Source of the DNA: Stichopus chloronotus
Taxonomy: Eukaryota > Echinodermata > Holothuroidea > Aspidochirotida > Stichopodidae
Assembly (NCBI GenBank): GCA_021234535.1
Contig: CM037842.1
Span: 24,491,106-24,555,105 of the forward strand
Length of the DNA: 64,000 nucleotides
Reading direction: 5' to 3'
Under the pieces are notes generated by a model, which was given only the letters and a program-made list of their open reading frames with translations, was not told the origin of the DNA and made no database searches. Below, one piece after another: positions 36,190 to 49,445 of this stretch. Every line of letters starts with the position of its first letter. The stretch's first letter is position 1. Made by a program: the position numbers and the translations under genes.

Positions 36190-36900
36190 GAAGTGTTTGT
36201 CTTACTCTTGCATTAAGACTGTGTAATCATGCAGTGGTGTATGTGTCAGTATGTGTGTTTGGGATGCCTACATTGTAAACCCGATATCTCAAGAAGGGAA
36301 GCTTGGACAAATCTCATATTTGTTTGGAGATGTGCCACATTGAGTACAAGATCTCTCTAGATTTTGGTGAAGATCAAAGGTCATTTGAGGTCAACAGGGG
36401 TCAAATTGTAAAATGCTTGTAAACACATGTCAAGAAGGGAAGCTTGGACAGAAGTCATACAGTATGTGGTATGTTGGTGCACCACCTTAACTACAACATC
36501 TCTAGTGATTCTGGTGGAAGTCATAGGTTATTTGAGGTCAAGAAGGGTCAAACTGTGAAAAAGTTGAAAACACTATATCTCAAGAAGGGAAGCCTGGACA
36601 AATGTCATATGTGGTTTGTAAATGTACCACATTGATTATAAGATCGCTGTCGACTTTGGTGGAAGTCACAGGTCATTTGAGGTCAACAGGGATCAGATTG
36701 TGAAAGTATTGTAAACACCATATCCTAAGAAGGAAAACTTGGGTAAATCTTCCATTTAGAATGTAGGTGTATCTCATTGAGTATACAAGAGTTCCATTGG
36801 CTTTGATGAAAGTCAAAGGTCATTTGAGGTCAGCAGGGTCACATGAAATTCTTGTAAAGAAAGGAAGCATGCACAGATCTCTTATTTGATATGAAGTATA
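36190..36900 (+). repeat. DR1-type repeat array, four to five monomers of about 146 bp
   Basis: Monomers begin near 36273, 36415, 36561 and 36709 with GTAAACAC and ATATCTCAAGAAGGGAAG words. They contain TCAAAGGTCATTTGAGGTCA-like stretches with AAGATC, GAAGTC or AAAGTC as the first half-site. No head or tail is intact. Confidence 0.55.
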
Positions 36901-39429
36901 GGTAGCCTTTGACACATAGTATCTTGTAATGTGAGATTCAGGAGAAAATGCTTATAATCAGATCATGGAAACCACAATGCATTTGTGCGTTCTGGTTTTG
37001 CTGAAAGCTTATTTCATTCTATTTCAGCCAAGCTATGTCTCTTGTATAGCGTGTTATCTGATGGAAAGAAAGTCCTTTAAACTCTTGAGAGTTTGGATAT
37101 TTACTTCAGTCTTGATCCTTCTATGGTTTGATCCTTGTATGATCTATTTTGTTTGCCACGAATGTGCAACGTTGTTAGAGGTCACATGTAGTTCACACTA
37201 AGAAATTCCTCCATACTGCATTTTGCAATGTATGATCATATTTTCGAACTGTCTGCATATTAATGTTGTATATGTACATGAGACTTATTGACTTAGGTGA
37301 CATCAGTGTTACTTGAGGTCAAGCAGGAAGTACCACATTCATGTACATGTTACTAAGAGAGCAGTTTTCTACCGTGTTAATGGTCCTCATTTATTCGTGG
37401 TAATACTGTAACTGCTAAGAGAATTACCTGGCATTTCCCCACATGAAAAAATGATTAAATTACAATCTTGATTGGGACATATTTGGTTTATATTTCTGGG
37501 AATTTCAACAGGAATTCTCCTCTTCTTGTCATCATCATGCCTCACTCTATGGAGCACGACAAGGGCAATGCTTTCCTTATATGGCTTTGTTATACATACA
37601 TAATTATTGAGACCAAAGGATGGTACACCTCTTCCCCCCTCATTTTTATCTCTTTCCCCACCCCACCCCCATATCCCCCACCTTTACACTAACCAGAATG
37701 TGTCCCAAATTGGTTTTATTATTTACTTTTAACCTTAAGTTACAGTTCTGTAACATCTTCAGCTTACTTTTCCTTTCTCTTTTACATGTTACATGTCATA
37801 ACTTCTGTGCTTTACACCAGGCAAAAGTAACAAGTGATTACGTCGTCAAATATGATTTAATTTTTTATTGTATAACAGGCAGTGGCAATGTAGACTGCAC
37901 AGTTTCTTGTATTTTTTTACAATACCTTGTCTTTAACAAGGAATGCGTTAAGTCATAATTACAGAAATGTTTTCCACTTTCGAAAATATAATTAGAACTA
38001 TATTTATAACTTGAACTAGATTGACAGATGCATTTTAATTTTTCTCTAAAGTCTAATTAAGTTTCTGTTTCCATATTTTATTAGCTCTAATGTTTGCTTC
38101 AAGCAGATCTACAAAACAAAAACAACAACATGATTGTTGAGGTGAATCTCATTTCATGACTGACAGTGCTCACGCTGTTAAGGTCCTCTATTGTGCCCTG
38201 TGGTCAAAATGCGACGTGCATGTTTGTATTTTGTCACTTCACAACTATAGTTGTATCAGAACCTCACAAGCAGCCACTGTCGATATGTGTCTATGAAACT
38301 TCTCTCTGTCGTATAATAAACAATGGTAGAGATGTAGATATAGAATATCCGGTTTATCAGCGGATATCCCATAGCAATTTGGATATTTTTTGTATTGCAA
38401 AATCATGTGAAATCATTTGTTCATTGTCTTCAATGTGTGAACTTACAAACTGAACTATACAAAATGTGGAAACTCTTTGGAAACTCTTTTTTGTTGTGCT
38501 CTCCGAATCAAATATCAGAGCAGCCGTCACTATGATACCCTCGCTTTTCTCCTAACGGTTAAGTTTACCTATAGGATATTACATTTCTTTCTTGAACTGA
38601 TTTGTTCGCACATTATTAGTTAAAACAGTATGGGCCGGAATATGGTTTTGTTAACTATGTATCTTAATAAATTCCTTTTAATTTTCACCTTGATAATTTT
38701 GTTTCTGTTTGCTATGTACTGTCTTATTTTGAGAATTTTGTACGAACGTCAATAAATGAACATGTGTTTCATGACTGAATTCTCGGCAGACTAACTGTCA
38801 AAGTTTAATTAGATTTTGTCAACTTCTCTTCAACTCATTAAAACTATCTTAAACCCCCCTAAAGGTATATTTCTTTTGTTTCTCTTTTGTTGTTTTTTTG
38901 TTGTTTATTTTCTTTTGTGTAACTTCTTTGGTATATATTTTTGTTTTGTGCATGTTTGTCTCGGTGGCAACGTAAACAAGCTCTCCCGAGCTTCTTGTTG
39001 TCACTCCACAAACACTTCTATTTTATACATAATAATAGTTGTATAAAATATAAAATATTCTTTTTTACTATCAAAAGAGATTGAAATTAAGTCCGTTGAA
39101 CTGAATTCTATGGATGAAAAGGATAACTATATATATATATACATACACACACATGAAGTATTTTCAGTATAAACTTTACACAGAGGAGTATCATGATCGT
39201 AAACTGAAGACACACGCATTTTTATAGTTATACAAAAAAATATATACAAAAGAACTAACACAAAACAAAATAAAAAATAGAAAGTAAACACGAATATATA
39301 TATAACTAGAACATAATACTATAGAAGTTCCAAATAAAGAGTAAAGGTTAGAAAGTCTTAAATCTGCATTTGTATGTAAAGGTATCTCCCATAACCTATA
39401 GACGATAAATCCTTTTAACTTACACTTTT
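36901..39429. other. AT-rich intergenic sequence, no gene recognised
   Basis: Short frames here lack coding character and have no supporting splice pattern. This stretch spans the change from CpG-poor sequence on the left to CpG-richer sequence on the right. Confidence 0.45.
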
Positions 39430-40562
39430 TTTCTAGGTACCTGATTGGCAAAGTACATTTAGTCTCATGTGCAAGTCATAATGATCTTGTTTGTAAAATC
39501 ACCGCATAATAAAATAAACGCTAGAAAAGTAGAAGTTCACGAAATCTGATAGTTGTTCTGTGTATCACATCCCCCTCCCCCCCCAAAAAAAAAACAATTA
39601 TGGATTTCCTCACAGCAAGCCTACATTGAAGTACACTATATATCAAAGAAAGGAAGCTTGACGATGTTACTTTGAAATTAACTGCAAAGAAAGGATAGTT
39701 ATTGTTTTATGAGGACGATGTTACATTGCAAAAGGCGTGGTTAGCACTTGCTTATGAGTTGATGAGTAGAAAGCATCAAAATACTACCCTCTATATTTGT
39801 AACATTAGTGGTAAATGCCTAGAGGTATAGCAAAGTGCAAATTTATGTTACATTTGCTTTCAATGAATATATGCTACATGAATAATGTCTATACCGCTGT
39901 CATATGTAGCGACTCCAACAGAGAATATTTTGTCGTTTACTCTGAGGAATATGCAAAGTTTCTTTACATTAACGTGCAGTGCAACGGTACGCAGAATATT
40001 CAACATCTTCACATCAAGTACCTCATGGAAATGTCAAATACCAATCTTCATCTACAAGACTTAAAATCATTTAAAGTAGGTTCATTACTTTCATAAGTGT
40101 ACTTCTCACAAACATTGTAATGACTCTCTGAAATGAACTTATTCAATTACACAGTTTTATGGTTCAGAAGGGCAACGCAGTATACTCGCGGGCTGCATTT
40201 CTAATAGATTAGTACGTGTGAGGTTAGTGTGTCAGAGTATAAAGTGTACACATTGAATTACAGAAGTTAATATGGTTTTAATATCTACTTAAAGAATAAC
40301 CCTATATTGTAGCCTATATCTCATACCTTTCTCATACTTTGTAAGATCTTGTTATTAATGCACCAGCTCATCACCTTCCCATGAGGAACATGATCTTCAA
40401 AGCAGAAGTTCTCTTTTAGTTTTTCTCCTCGAAATGTTCTGGAAAAGAATCTAACTGAACTCTGCTCTCGCAAGTTAAGAAAACACAAAAGGCAAAACCC
40501 AAAGACACAGATTACAAAACACGTGATGCCGCAAAAAAAGGGGGAAAAAAGAAAACAAACGT

Positions 40563-40586
40563 GCTGCGACAGTTGGCGACGCTCGC
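40563..40586 (-). promoter_or_regulatory. Phased TCGCAA element (type II)
   Basis: TGCGACAGTTGGCGACGCTC on the plus strand. Half-sites TGCGAC and GGCGAC are 10 bp apart. The unit 2 counterpart is at 51433, in aligned sequence. Confidence 0.5.
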
Positions 40587-41188
40587 TTTCGGAAGTAAAA
40601 TACGCATCACAAAAAAAGAAGAAGAAAAAACTGTGAGCTACAGGCTACCTTCCAACTCCCACGGTTACACTCTACTGAACGACCATATCAGTATATGTGA
40701 TATTGCCTTTACTTTTTAACTTCTAGGTAGAGTGAACCTCCTGCTATAGCTTTGCAATACATTAAATATGAAAATACTTCACTATCTTTGCAGCATGCTT
40801 AATCATTCACTTTAATATAATGTACCACGCGTAAAGTCAGTAAACGTTACATTTCGCAGGGGCTGGTCTGACCTAAACTTGATAACACTGAACTCAATTC
40901 CAAGAAGCAAGCACAAACTTATGTGTGTAGGCCGGCTGAAAATGGAGGGGAGGGGGGTATTCACAGTAACCAAGCCTTGGAAAAAGATGGGAACGGCGGG
41001 AAATATTCTAAAGATATCTGAGGGGGTGATAGCGTTTTATTATTTTTATCCTCATCAAATTATATTTTGTCACTGGAAAAGTTCCCACCCATCCCTTGCC
41101 TGTACACTTGTGTTTGGGAATTACACTAATTAGGTAGTCAGTGATTAATTTTCTATTCTTCAACCAATTATCCGACGCCAAACTTAAG

Positions 41189-41482
41189 CTAAGGCCTAAT
41201 AATGGATGACAGCTCCAGTCTCCTTGAACGAAGCGAAGCATAAATATCTACAACACGGTCCAAGTCTACGTTGTAGGTGTAGTGGATGTGGATAAGGTCC
41301 AAAGAAGGAAATCTTTCCTGGCCCATCATGGTGGCACGAAGGTTTGAGTGAAGACATCTAAGGGTACTCGCACTTCTCTCACACTCGCATGTTGCCATTT
41401 CCAGAAGGGTGTATATGTTTGGAAAGCACATTTCATCACATTCCTTGATGGCAGGTGATGATGGGCGATCTTCTTCGTGCAT
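41189..41482 (-). pseudogene. hAT-type transposase C-terminal dimerisation fragment
   Basis: Minus-strand frame containing CFPNIYTLLEMATCECERSA, then LRCLHSNLRATMMGQERFPS and LDLIHIHY. This is the hAT-family C-terminal pattern, of the type seen in P52rIPK/ZMYM-like proteins: FPN...L...A....S.CERSFS.L...K..LR..M...R...L..I. Only this end remains. Sequence here is extra relative to the aligned part of unit 2, which agrees with a later insertion in unit 1. Confidence 0.7.
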
Positions 41483-43605
41483 CCCTATTCCATTGCTTAT
41501 CGTTGCGTAAAGGGAAACTCAGATCAATTCACATTTGGCCGACTTGTATGCTCTTGCAGGCAAAACTTGTGTGTGATCGGGGTGGAGGTCAGGGAGTAAC
41601 ATGCAGGTACTCTTGTGGAAACTTTTTTTCGCGTATTTTTTTAAGGAACGTTTCATCTCGAGTCATTTTGAGAGGAACTCCACCTGGTGCGGGGAGGTTC
41701 GTCTGCATCCCCCACCCCGAGCCTACGTCTCTGCATTTCGTTTAGTAAACAATGAAAGATGGCCAGGCTGACTGACACTGTATCGAATCATGCTAACTAG
41801 GTAAGTGGAAAATACAAGACAAAATTAAAAATTACAATTAAAATTCGTATGGTAGCTTTCAAGTTGTACACTGTTTCACCTTACTTTTACCAGTCAAAGC
41901 TTAGACTTGATATTAAATGGAGTAGCACTCGCAATATACTTAGATTACTTCAACATTACGTTGTCTTGGCTACCTCAACTTAGTTATTGGAAAGTTATTT
42001 TTAGATGTCAATTGAGTTTGTAAGTGTCCTATGTGTCAGGGGATCTCTGAACTGCTGAACCGATAAACTGGGGTCTTCAGCATACGGCGCTATGCCAATA
42101 CCTTACCATTTTTGAATACATTGTTTTGCTATTTTTGGCTATTTGCTAATTCCGTACTAATTGTTTCACTGCTTTATATGATTCTACCCATCGTAAATGC
42201 ATAATGCCTCGTCATTGACTTCCTGTGTTACAAAATTTAAACGTTACTGAGGTGTGTCTGATCGAAGCTTTAAGTATAAGACTGTATTTTCGGATTCTTC
42301 CGTTATTAACTTAAGCTTTCTGTTGCTTCACTGAATTTCGGTTATACGTCGGTAAGTAGATCTGAATTATTAACGTTTTTAACAAAAACCATTCGTGTAT
42401 AAATAGTTGAATACTTACACAATTAAATACTTAAATACAATAAATACAAAGTTATCGCATGTGTTGTTATTTTAAAGTCATTGCGTGCGTAGGCAAAAAG
42501 TAAAAACATTGAAATTTCATCTCCAAAAATTTGGTAAGGCTTTCAATTACACCATTCAGACAATCTGGGAAAATAAATAGGTTTCAGTTGGTTAATTTTG
42601 CCATATGATTTCCAATTCTTCTAACATAACGACAGAAAGTGTAGAATACGATAATGTAGTGGTTGACAGTTTTCATTCAAATCAACGGTGTGCTTCTTTG
42701 AACAAGCCAATGGGAAGTATTGAATATCCAGTTAGTCAACCAGGATTACTGACGCCGCGGGCAAGGTTCTGTTCAGTTCGTAGGTTATTTGTAGCTGCAG
42801 CGTTTCCTTTCATCAAATACTACAATTCCCGATACCTACCAATTAAGGAGCGACGACTTGAGTAGTATGTTTTTGATACACTAGTGAGATCTGTACTGTT
42901 GCATATTCATTATGTAAGCGGTTATAGTAAGAACCGTTAATTTTCAAATATGATTTCTGTTTTTTACTGTTTTTATGACAATCTTGTTGCTTTTCGAAGA
43001 AGTTACTAGCATTTTCCTTCATTGAAAGACACAGTCCGTTCAATTGTACAACCTCGCGTGTACATTTAAAAATAAAGGAAAAGTTAAGATCAAACATAAT
43101 CTTATCTTTTAGGTTTTTCAGCACACACGCAATTACTTTAAGTTAAATTCTGCTAAAGTCTCGATAAATATGATCCGCTATTAATGACGTGACATTCCTC
43201 CAGAGGGTAACTGTGTATTGATATAATTGAATGTCATTTATAATACATTGAAAGAACTTCGGTGATTTTGCTAAAAAACAAGTAGTCAGTAGTTCAATTG
43301 CGTTTACAGCATTTTCTGCAAAGTACAAATCTCGTATAGCTTAAATTACTTCATCTAACGTTTCAAACGAAAGTCAAATTCCAGAAACCAAATTTTTACT
43401 TGCAAAAATTTACAGAAGTACTTGAAAGCTCTTGTTAATCATAGGGAAAAATAAAAAAAAAATATAACATAATAAACAACTCAGTAACTTTTGGAACTAC
43501 ATTACTGAAGAGTGGTATTGTCTGCATGCATCTTCACTTGACTTGGTGAAAAAGTTTGCGACGCTGTGTATTGTTTATTTAAAAGAGAGAGAAAACTTTG
43601 GTGAC

Positions 43606-43629
43606 TTTGCGACAGTTTCCGACGCTCGC
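43606..43629 (-). promoter_or_regulatory. Phased TCGCAA element (type II)
   Basis: TTTGCGACAGTTTCCGACGC on the plus strand, half-sites 10 bp apart, followed by GCTCGC. A single extra half-site TTTGCGACGC lies at 43555. A donor-like site follows at 43755. Confidence 0.55.
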
Positions 43630-43754
43630 ACTTGAACTGGCCATGTAATCGGAGGCGTGTATCTTTGGATATGTAGGAAACGTTAAATAACTCAGTTTGC
43701 TGTTGAATGCTCTATGTGATCGACGTGCGTGATTTATGGTTACGGAATAAATCG
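43630..43754 (+). other. Candidate non-coding first exon 1a (5' end unknown)
   Basis: Ends at AAATCG/GTGAGTTA (GT at 43755-43756), about 150 bp after the phased element. The sequence around the donor aligns with 53615-53680, where the donor is kept at 53635. No open frame is conserved between the two copies. Confidence 0.45.
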
Positions 43755-44407
43755 GTGAGTTAAAAACTTTACTTATTAGGCAGGAGAATAAATAAGTAAA
43801 AGTAAAGCTTTGTTTTTTTCTACTATAATTGGTAGTTTTAATTTGACCGTTTAATTTTATTGGAGGTGTTGCTGGACAAAAAGTACGGTAGGCCTACATT
43901 AAGGTAAAAATCGTCGAAAATTACCCCAGGTTTGAAAGTTATCTCCGCCTTCAACCAATTTTTTAAATCGTTAATTTCCGTACATTTCTGTTCATGTAAA
44001 TCTTTCGTTACTTTTCAAAATTATTTTTAATGTGTTTTTCATTATACTTGTCACAAAGTAATATTCCGCTACAGTTCATTTGTGCCAGCAACTCAAGGAA
44101 ACAACGAAACAACGGTCACGTTGTGAGATTACGTTTAGTGGTAACAATAGACTGAGGTTACCGTTTAATTAATCCCAGAGCCGAACACTAATTACCCGAC
44201 CACACACATCTCATAAATTTTCAACAGATATCTGCAAAACACTTTTTTCATGGGTAGGGGGTCATTTGCACAAACGAAAATGGATATATCCATTCGTATT
44301 CACATACTGTGTGGTGTTGTGTCTTACAACTGTCAGTGATCGTATCCGAGTTCCGGAGCTTTTACTACTCACTCGTTGCAGTCAATGATGTCGAAATATA
44401 TACATTG

Positions 44408-44427
44408 CCGTCGCAAAGCATCGCAAT
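44408..44427 (+). promoter_or_regulatory. Phased TCGCAA element (type II), perfect 10-bp repeat
   Basis: GCCGTCGCAAAGCATCGCAA, with half-sites GTCGCAA (44410) and ATCGCAA (44420) exactly 10 bp apart. Confidence 0.55.
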
Positions 44428-45003
44428 TCTTATATTCGGGTTTTGCATACTCTTCCGTGGTATAACTACAAGTAGTGTTTGCTGGTTTTACGTCAACATC
44501 ATTCAGCTTTGGTTCTTTATTTAGATAAAGTCTATGTGGCAAATCGGTGCTTGATAATGAAAAGCAAAAGATCATGCATAAAGTGATTTTTTAACAGTTT
44601 GAGGGGCGGGAAATATTTGTGTATGTGTAAGTACTGACTCTTTATTTATCAAATTATCTTTCTCAGCTGGACTGAATCTCACATAGGCTATTTTGTGTCT
44701 GTGGGTGTGTTCTGCTTGTTTCTTGCCGTCCTTAAATGTTTCAGGTATAAGACATCATGAGGCTAACCTGTGTTAATATTGACCACTGTGTATTGACCTC
44801 TGGTGTGATAAGTTCTAACAGTAGCTTCTTTGAAAAGGCCCCTAAACTGAAAGACACACATTTATTTCGATGAGAAATAGATTAGTCTGGCTTAACGTAT
44901 TGACTTCATTGTGTGGTTTATCATAACGTTAGTGTTCTTCTGTGTGGATGTTGTAATAGATCCTCTTTAGCAGATACTAATTAAAAGTAGGCCTACTGTA
45001 CAA

Positions 45004-45026
45004 CGGTCGCAAAACGCTCAGTGGTT
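45004..45026 (+). promoter_or_regulatory. Type I element (CGCAAAACGC form)
   Basis: CGGTCGCAAAACGCTCAGTG; it aligns with a decayed copy GTGCAAAATGCCTGATCATT at 54549 in unit 2. Confidence 0.5.
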
Positions 45027-45408
45027 CGTTTCACAAACACGTGTTTGTTCGGCCTATTCATCAGCACACTAGTGTCGAAATGAGCATCAAAAAATTCTGT
45101 AAAATTTCTCTTTTCAGGAACAGTGTCTGTTGCTACTAGAAAAAACATTTTATTCGGAAACTGTTAGTACATCACGAAATTTCTTTCACAGAATTAAAAC
45201 ATGCCTGTTTCCAACAAGCTGACTTGCTCAAATAATTTGTAATGATTTGCGTATTTCTTACACCTGATCCTAGTTATCCCATGAGCAGTATGCCCTTCAA
45301 TCTCAATAACAACCGTTCAGAATAATTTTGCTCTGGAAGTCTAGTTATCGTCCAACAAGTAACCTAAGCATATACAAGTCTACAACTATCAACAGAGTAC
45401 AACTGACT

Positions 45409-45430
45409 CATCGCGATAGTTTGCGACGCG
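45409..45430 (-). promoter_or_regulatory. Phased TCGCAA element (type II)
   Basis: CATCGCGATAGTTTGCGACG on the plus strand: GCGAT and GCGAC are 10 bp apart. A donor-like site follows at 45777. Confidence 0.55.
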
Positions 45431-45776
45431 TTATACCCACTATTAGTATGTTTACTTCACAATCGCCGTAACATAGTTCACTATTGTGCACGTAGTAAAC
45501 GTTTTGTTTCGTTCGGATACCACACGTGCAGCATAATTTTGAGGAGCTCATATTTATTCAGTTACCGTTTCGTCGGTATTATTTACAGACGTAAACTACC
45601 ACACGGTATAGCAGTCTTTGTAGTTCATCGTTGCCATTGATTTCTTCTGGAATTTACAAGGATAATACCTGTTGCTGAAGTGAGTGCTTTTCTTAAAACA
45701 GTGGAAATTTATTCTATATTTCATGATTTCTTCGGACTTTCTTTGATTGTTTTTACCTGAAATTCGCGATACTTCG
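45431..45776 (+). other. Candidate non-coding first exon 1b (5' end unknown)
   Basis: Ends at ACTTCG/GTAAGTGTTACATAA (GT 45777). The partner in unit 2 is ACTTCT/GTAAGTGTAACATAA (GT 55936), and the 230 bp before both donors align. Confidence 0.45.
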
Positions 45777-46650
45777 GTAAGTGTTACATAAACTTGTAAA
45801 GATAAATTAATTGTGGCACTTTGTGAAGTTTCTGCAATTACTGTTACTATTATTACAGATTTAATTATGTTAGCGCTATCTACCTTAATCATCGTAATGA
45901 TGAACGAAATCTGATATATCTCATTGTGCTAATTACAACGTGTTAGTTATTATCTGATGTAACTGTATGTTCATTTTTCACTCATTGAATGAACGTTCAT
46001 GCTGTTAGTCACTACATTGAATCTATCCCATCTTCTGACTAGAAACTACAGCAAAGGGGTTTGGTTTGTTCTCCATTCACCGACTAGTCACTTAAAAAAT
46101 AATGGACTCGAAAACAGAGTTCTAAGGCATGACTGAGAATTGATTAACATAGGTTAGGTTGCAGAGAGGTAGAACTAGATAAAATATCCATGCGTTACAC
46201 CGTTTCCCTCATTTCGGCCAACGTTTCAAATTGATGTATCAGTTTGTAATGGACTATTTGGTTCATTCGTTCAGAATGAAATGTAACACAACAAACGCCA
46301 AAAATACACTTTCAATAAAAAATATAAAAGGAACTTAATAATAAGGATGATATATCTGTAATAAAACGATGATATAGATGGCTCTTGTCAAACCTGTGTG
46401 CAAGGAGAAGTTAGTTTACTTCAATGATTACTGCGTCGAAGGAAGCAACAGATTTGTGATGTGGAAGACATAAACTTCTTAGTAAATTGCAATGTCCAAT
46501 TAACCGAAAGCATTAGATTATACCCGGTGCTACGTTCAATTGATTTATAGTACACAACAACATAACTTTCTCAATTTATTCAGCAATTTTGCCAGGTTTG
46601 TACCCTCTTAAGAGTCTGACAAATTCCATGTCCCTCTACCCGTTCTAAAA

Positions 46651-46676
46651 CCGTCGCAAAACGCCGAATAGATTAC
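46651..46676 (+). promoter_or_regulatory. Type I element with NRF1-like half-site nearby
   Basis: CCGTCGCAAAACGCCGAATA, followed at 46681-46689 by CATGCGCAG. The same pair (decayed element, then CATGCGCAT at 57459) occurs in unit 2. Confidence 0.55.
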
Positions 46677-46958
46677 AGGCCATGCGCAGCCAGTCGTAGT
46701 TCGATATTACGTCTCTCCCCGTTGAGTATTCTTCCTGAATATGTTAAGGGAACAAATTCAGACTTGAGAAAATTTCGCAATCATGCTGTTTATATTGTAT
46801 TGCACTTATAGATTAGGGCGCGCGCGAGCGGATACGCGGTTGTGATCACCAAAGAACCACATAAAATTGTTCTCATACTGGGTTTGGTCTGAGCTCGTGA
46901 GTGCTTGAGCCATGTCGTGGGTGTGATTTTAAGCAAAATATCTTCATGAAATACCTCG
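46677..46958 (+). other. Candidate non-coding first exon 1c (5' end unknown)
   Basis: Ends at ATACCTCG/GTGAGTTACAA (GT 46959). The preceding GAGCCATGTCGTGGGTGTGA and the donor align with 57735-57790, where the donor is GT 57783. The short ATG frames in the two copies meet stops, so a leader exon is more likely than a coding one. Confidence 0.5.
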
Positions 46959-48395
46959 GTGAGTTACAAATTTTATTTCCATTAATCTGTACAATACTGA
47001 ATTTATTTTTCTCCCCCCCCCCCCCTTCTTAATCATTGGAAATTACGTTGAGGTTACCATGCAATATTGAGAGTCCTGTTATGCACTATTTCTGCGCAAA
47101 TTATACCGGCAGAAATTTTAACAAGTGAATGATTACTTTTTTTTAATTTGCTGAACTCATGGTAGGCCTTAATTCTTTGGGTTTCCACACACATCTGAGC
47201 AATTGTGAGGAAGATACTTTTTCAAGTTTATTGTCGATGAAGTGAAGGTTATTTGTAATCAGTGATTATTTGCAGTGTCGTAGATACATGGACGGGGAAA
47301 GGGGGTGGGCGCAATGTCCCACCTCGTCTCTAAATCATGAAAAATTCGAAAATTTGTGTGCCACATATCACCACAGTAGAGGAATGAGATCTGAATTTGA
47401 GAAAATAAAAACCGTGTGGTATTTTTGGCTTTCCCTTCATGAAATGTGGCTGTTTTTACTCTTCTGCTTTGTTTTCCAACAAACGGAATGACATCCGTTA
47501 CTGTGTAATAGTATTCGTGCATTGTCGGTGCTGTAGGTGAGACGCCGAACTCGTCTGAAATTAGTACATATGTTGCAGAAATGTACCACAGAGTAACAGA
47601 TACTACTACCAGGACAAGGAGTAAGATGACATGAAAGAAAAGACCAGTTTAAGCTTCAGCCATGCACAGTTGTATTGATTACATGTATCATGTGTCGATA
47701 CTTGTCCTTGGCAACCACGGCTCTGTACCATTGTGTCATGTTACCTTGAGCAGTTTTGAGAAAGTTATCAACTTTCCCTCTCTCTCACCTATCCGCCCCC
47801 AGAAAACATCCTAGCTACCCCACTGGTTGCATGTGCGTCAAGCGTTTGCAACCTTCAATGCAAAATGTCCAACGTTCCATGATATAGTTCTCAAACGTTT
47901 GAAACTTTAGAAGCTTTAAACGCTTCCCCCCCCCCCCCTCCCTATTTAGAAAAGTCTAGCTTCTCCACTGGTTTGGTATTTTGTATCACGCAGGAGTCTG
48001 TATCAGCAGCAGCATCGTCAATCCAAAAGCAGAGAACAAAGTTTGACTGCAGTTCTGATTTTCAGATAAATCTAGCAGACACGTTTTTATAGATATAGAT
48101 CACAGTACCATTTTACTTTTTACTGCCCGTACCAAAGTGATCGCACTGGATATTCCAAAAGCTCGACCAATAAACTCTCTAACCCGAACCACAATGTTTT
48201 AGCTGCAGGTATTTTCTTAAACTTAATTTTCTTAAGTTGACAGGGAAAGAAAATGTTTCAAACGAAAAGTCGTACTGTACATCCGCCCCATGTCTATAAT
48301 TTCCGTATTGAGAGTGATCTTGCCAACTTTGCAAGTCATACACCACCGTGTGATAATTTGTAAGTGCACAAGGAATACGGTATTTTACAACACCA

Positions 48396-48416
48396 CCGTC
48401 GCAAACTATCGCGAGG
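48396..48416 (+). promoter_or_regulatory. Phased TCGCAA element (type II)
   Basis: CCGTCGCAAACTATCGCGAG, half-sites 10 bp apart. A triple version lies at the aligned region of unit 2 (59014). Confidence 0.55.
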
Positions 48417-49318
48417 AAAAAAAACCCATCGATGGCAGTTCTCTCCAAGAATAGAACATATATATTACATGACTATCACCAGAAAGAAAAGAAAATTTCG
48501 GGACTATAGCATTGTACACAACAGGTTCAGAAATGTGTAAACCAGGGGGTTGCACCAACTACACAGACAGTAATGGTGTTACTGTAGGACGTGGGGGGCT
48601 GCACCCACCCTGCAGTGATTTTTGGGGGGGCCGCAATAAGTAAAAGGGCAGTCTGAGAATACCATTTGCAGCAATAAATGAAATGTTTTTAACCAAAAGA
48701 TTTCTGATTAATGGATTCTCCGAACCACACGTCTTAATTAATCTTGCGCACCTCCCCCCCCCCAAGACAAAAGAAACGATAACCTTGTTTTGTTGGATAT
48801 TTTTGCACCCCAATTTCTCACTATCATAACCCAAATTCCCACTGTGTGTAATAAAATCTGAAAGAAAAATGTGAAAAATTATGTTTATTCGACATTTTAA
48901 ATGTTTCAAATACGTCTGCACTTTTTAGCTCGTTGTTGGTACTTCTGCATTGTGGTCTTTACTTTTTCAAGTAGAAACTTACAAGACTTAGTTATGTTCA
49001 TGCTGACTGTGAATTGACCACAGTGTATAGTTCAAACAATGCTGCTTTTTTAAAGGCCCTTATAATGTAAGGCACATGTGATGTTGTAAACTCCATTGTC
49101 TGTTGGGTTTCACAAGTTAGTCCGAAATCAGTTTTGTAAATAACAGGTTGTGTCTTACCTGACTACAGACAAAGTGATTTTAATTGTCGATAATAATTAC
49201 ATGAATCATGTCACTTAACTACATTGGAACTTGTCAGCTTGGGTTTGTCATCACCTTAGAAACTTCTGCGTGGGTGCTACTGTCTACTCCCTCTACCGGA
49301 TAATATATAACTATACAG

Positions 49319-49343
49319 CCGTCGCAAAACGCCCGAGTATTTG
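49319..49343 (+). promoter_or_regulatory. Type I element
   Basis: CCGTCGCAAAACGCCCGAGT, preceded by AACTATACAG. The unit 2 partner is at 60378 with the same preceding AACTATACAA. Confidence 0.6.
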
Positions 49344-49445
49344 TCTCTATTTGTAATTCATAGAAACGGTTTTGGAATTATTCATTGGTTGGGTAGATAT
49401 CCTAGTGCACACAGCGACAAGTTGACCCGCAGCGAAGGAAGAGAG
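49344..49445 (+). other. Candidate non-coding first exon 1d (5' end unknown)
   Basis: Ends at GAAGAGAG/GTAAGTTCC (GT 49446), 127 bp after the type I element start. The aligned unit 2 stretch has TGTAAG/GTAGGC (GT 60566). Confidence 0.45.

Noticed and set aside
36965..37201. Hydrophobic 78-codon frame that looks like a membrane protein
   Set aside because: It lies in AT-rich DNA following a repeat array, where T-rich codons give spurious hydrophobic segments.
42605..42865. 86-codon frame starting with ATG after a possible leader donor at 42352
   Set aside because: No domain, no counterpart in unit 2 and no clear acceptor or donor in phase; probably chance.
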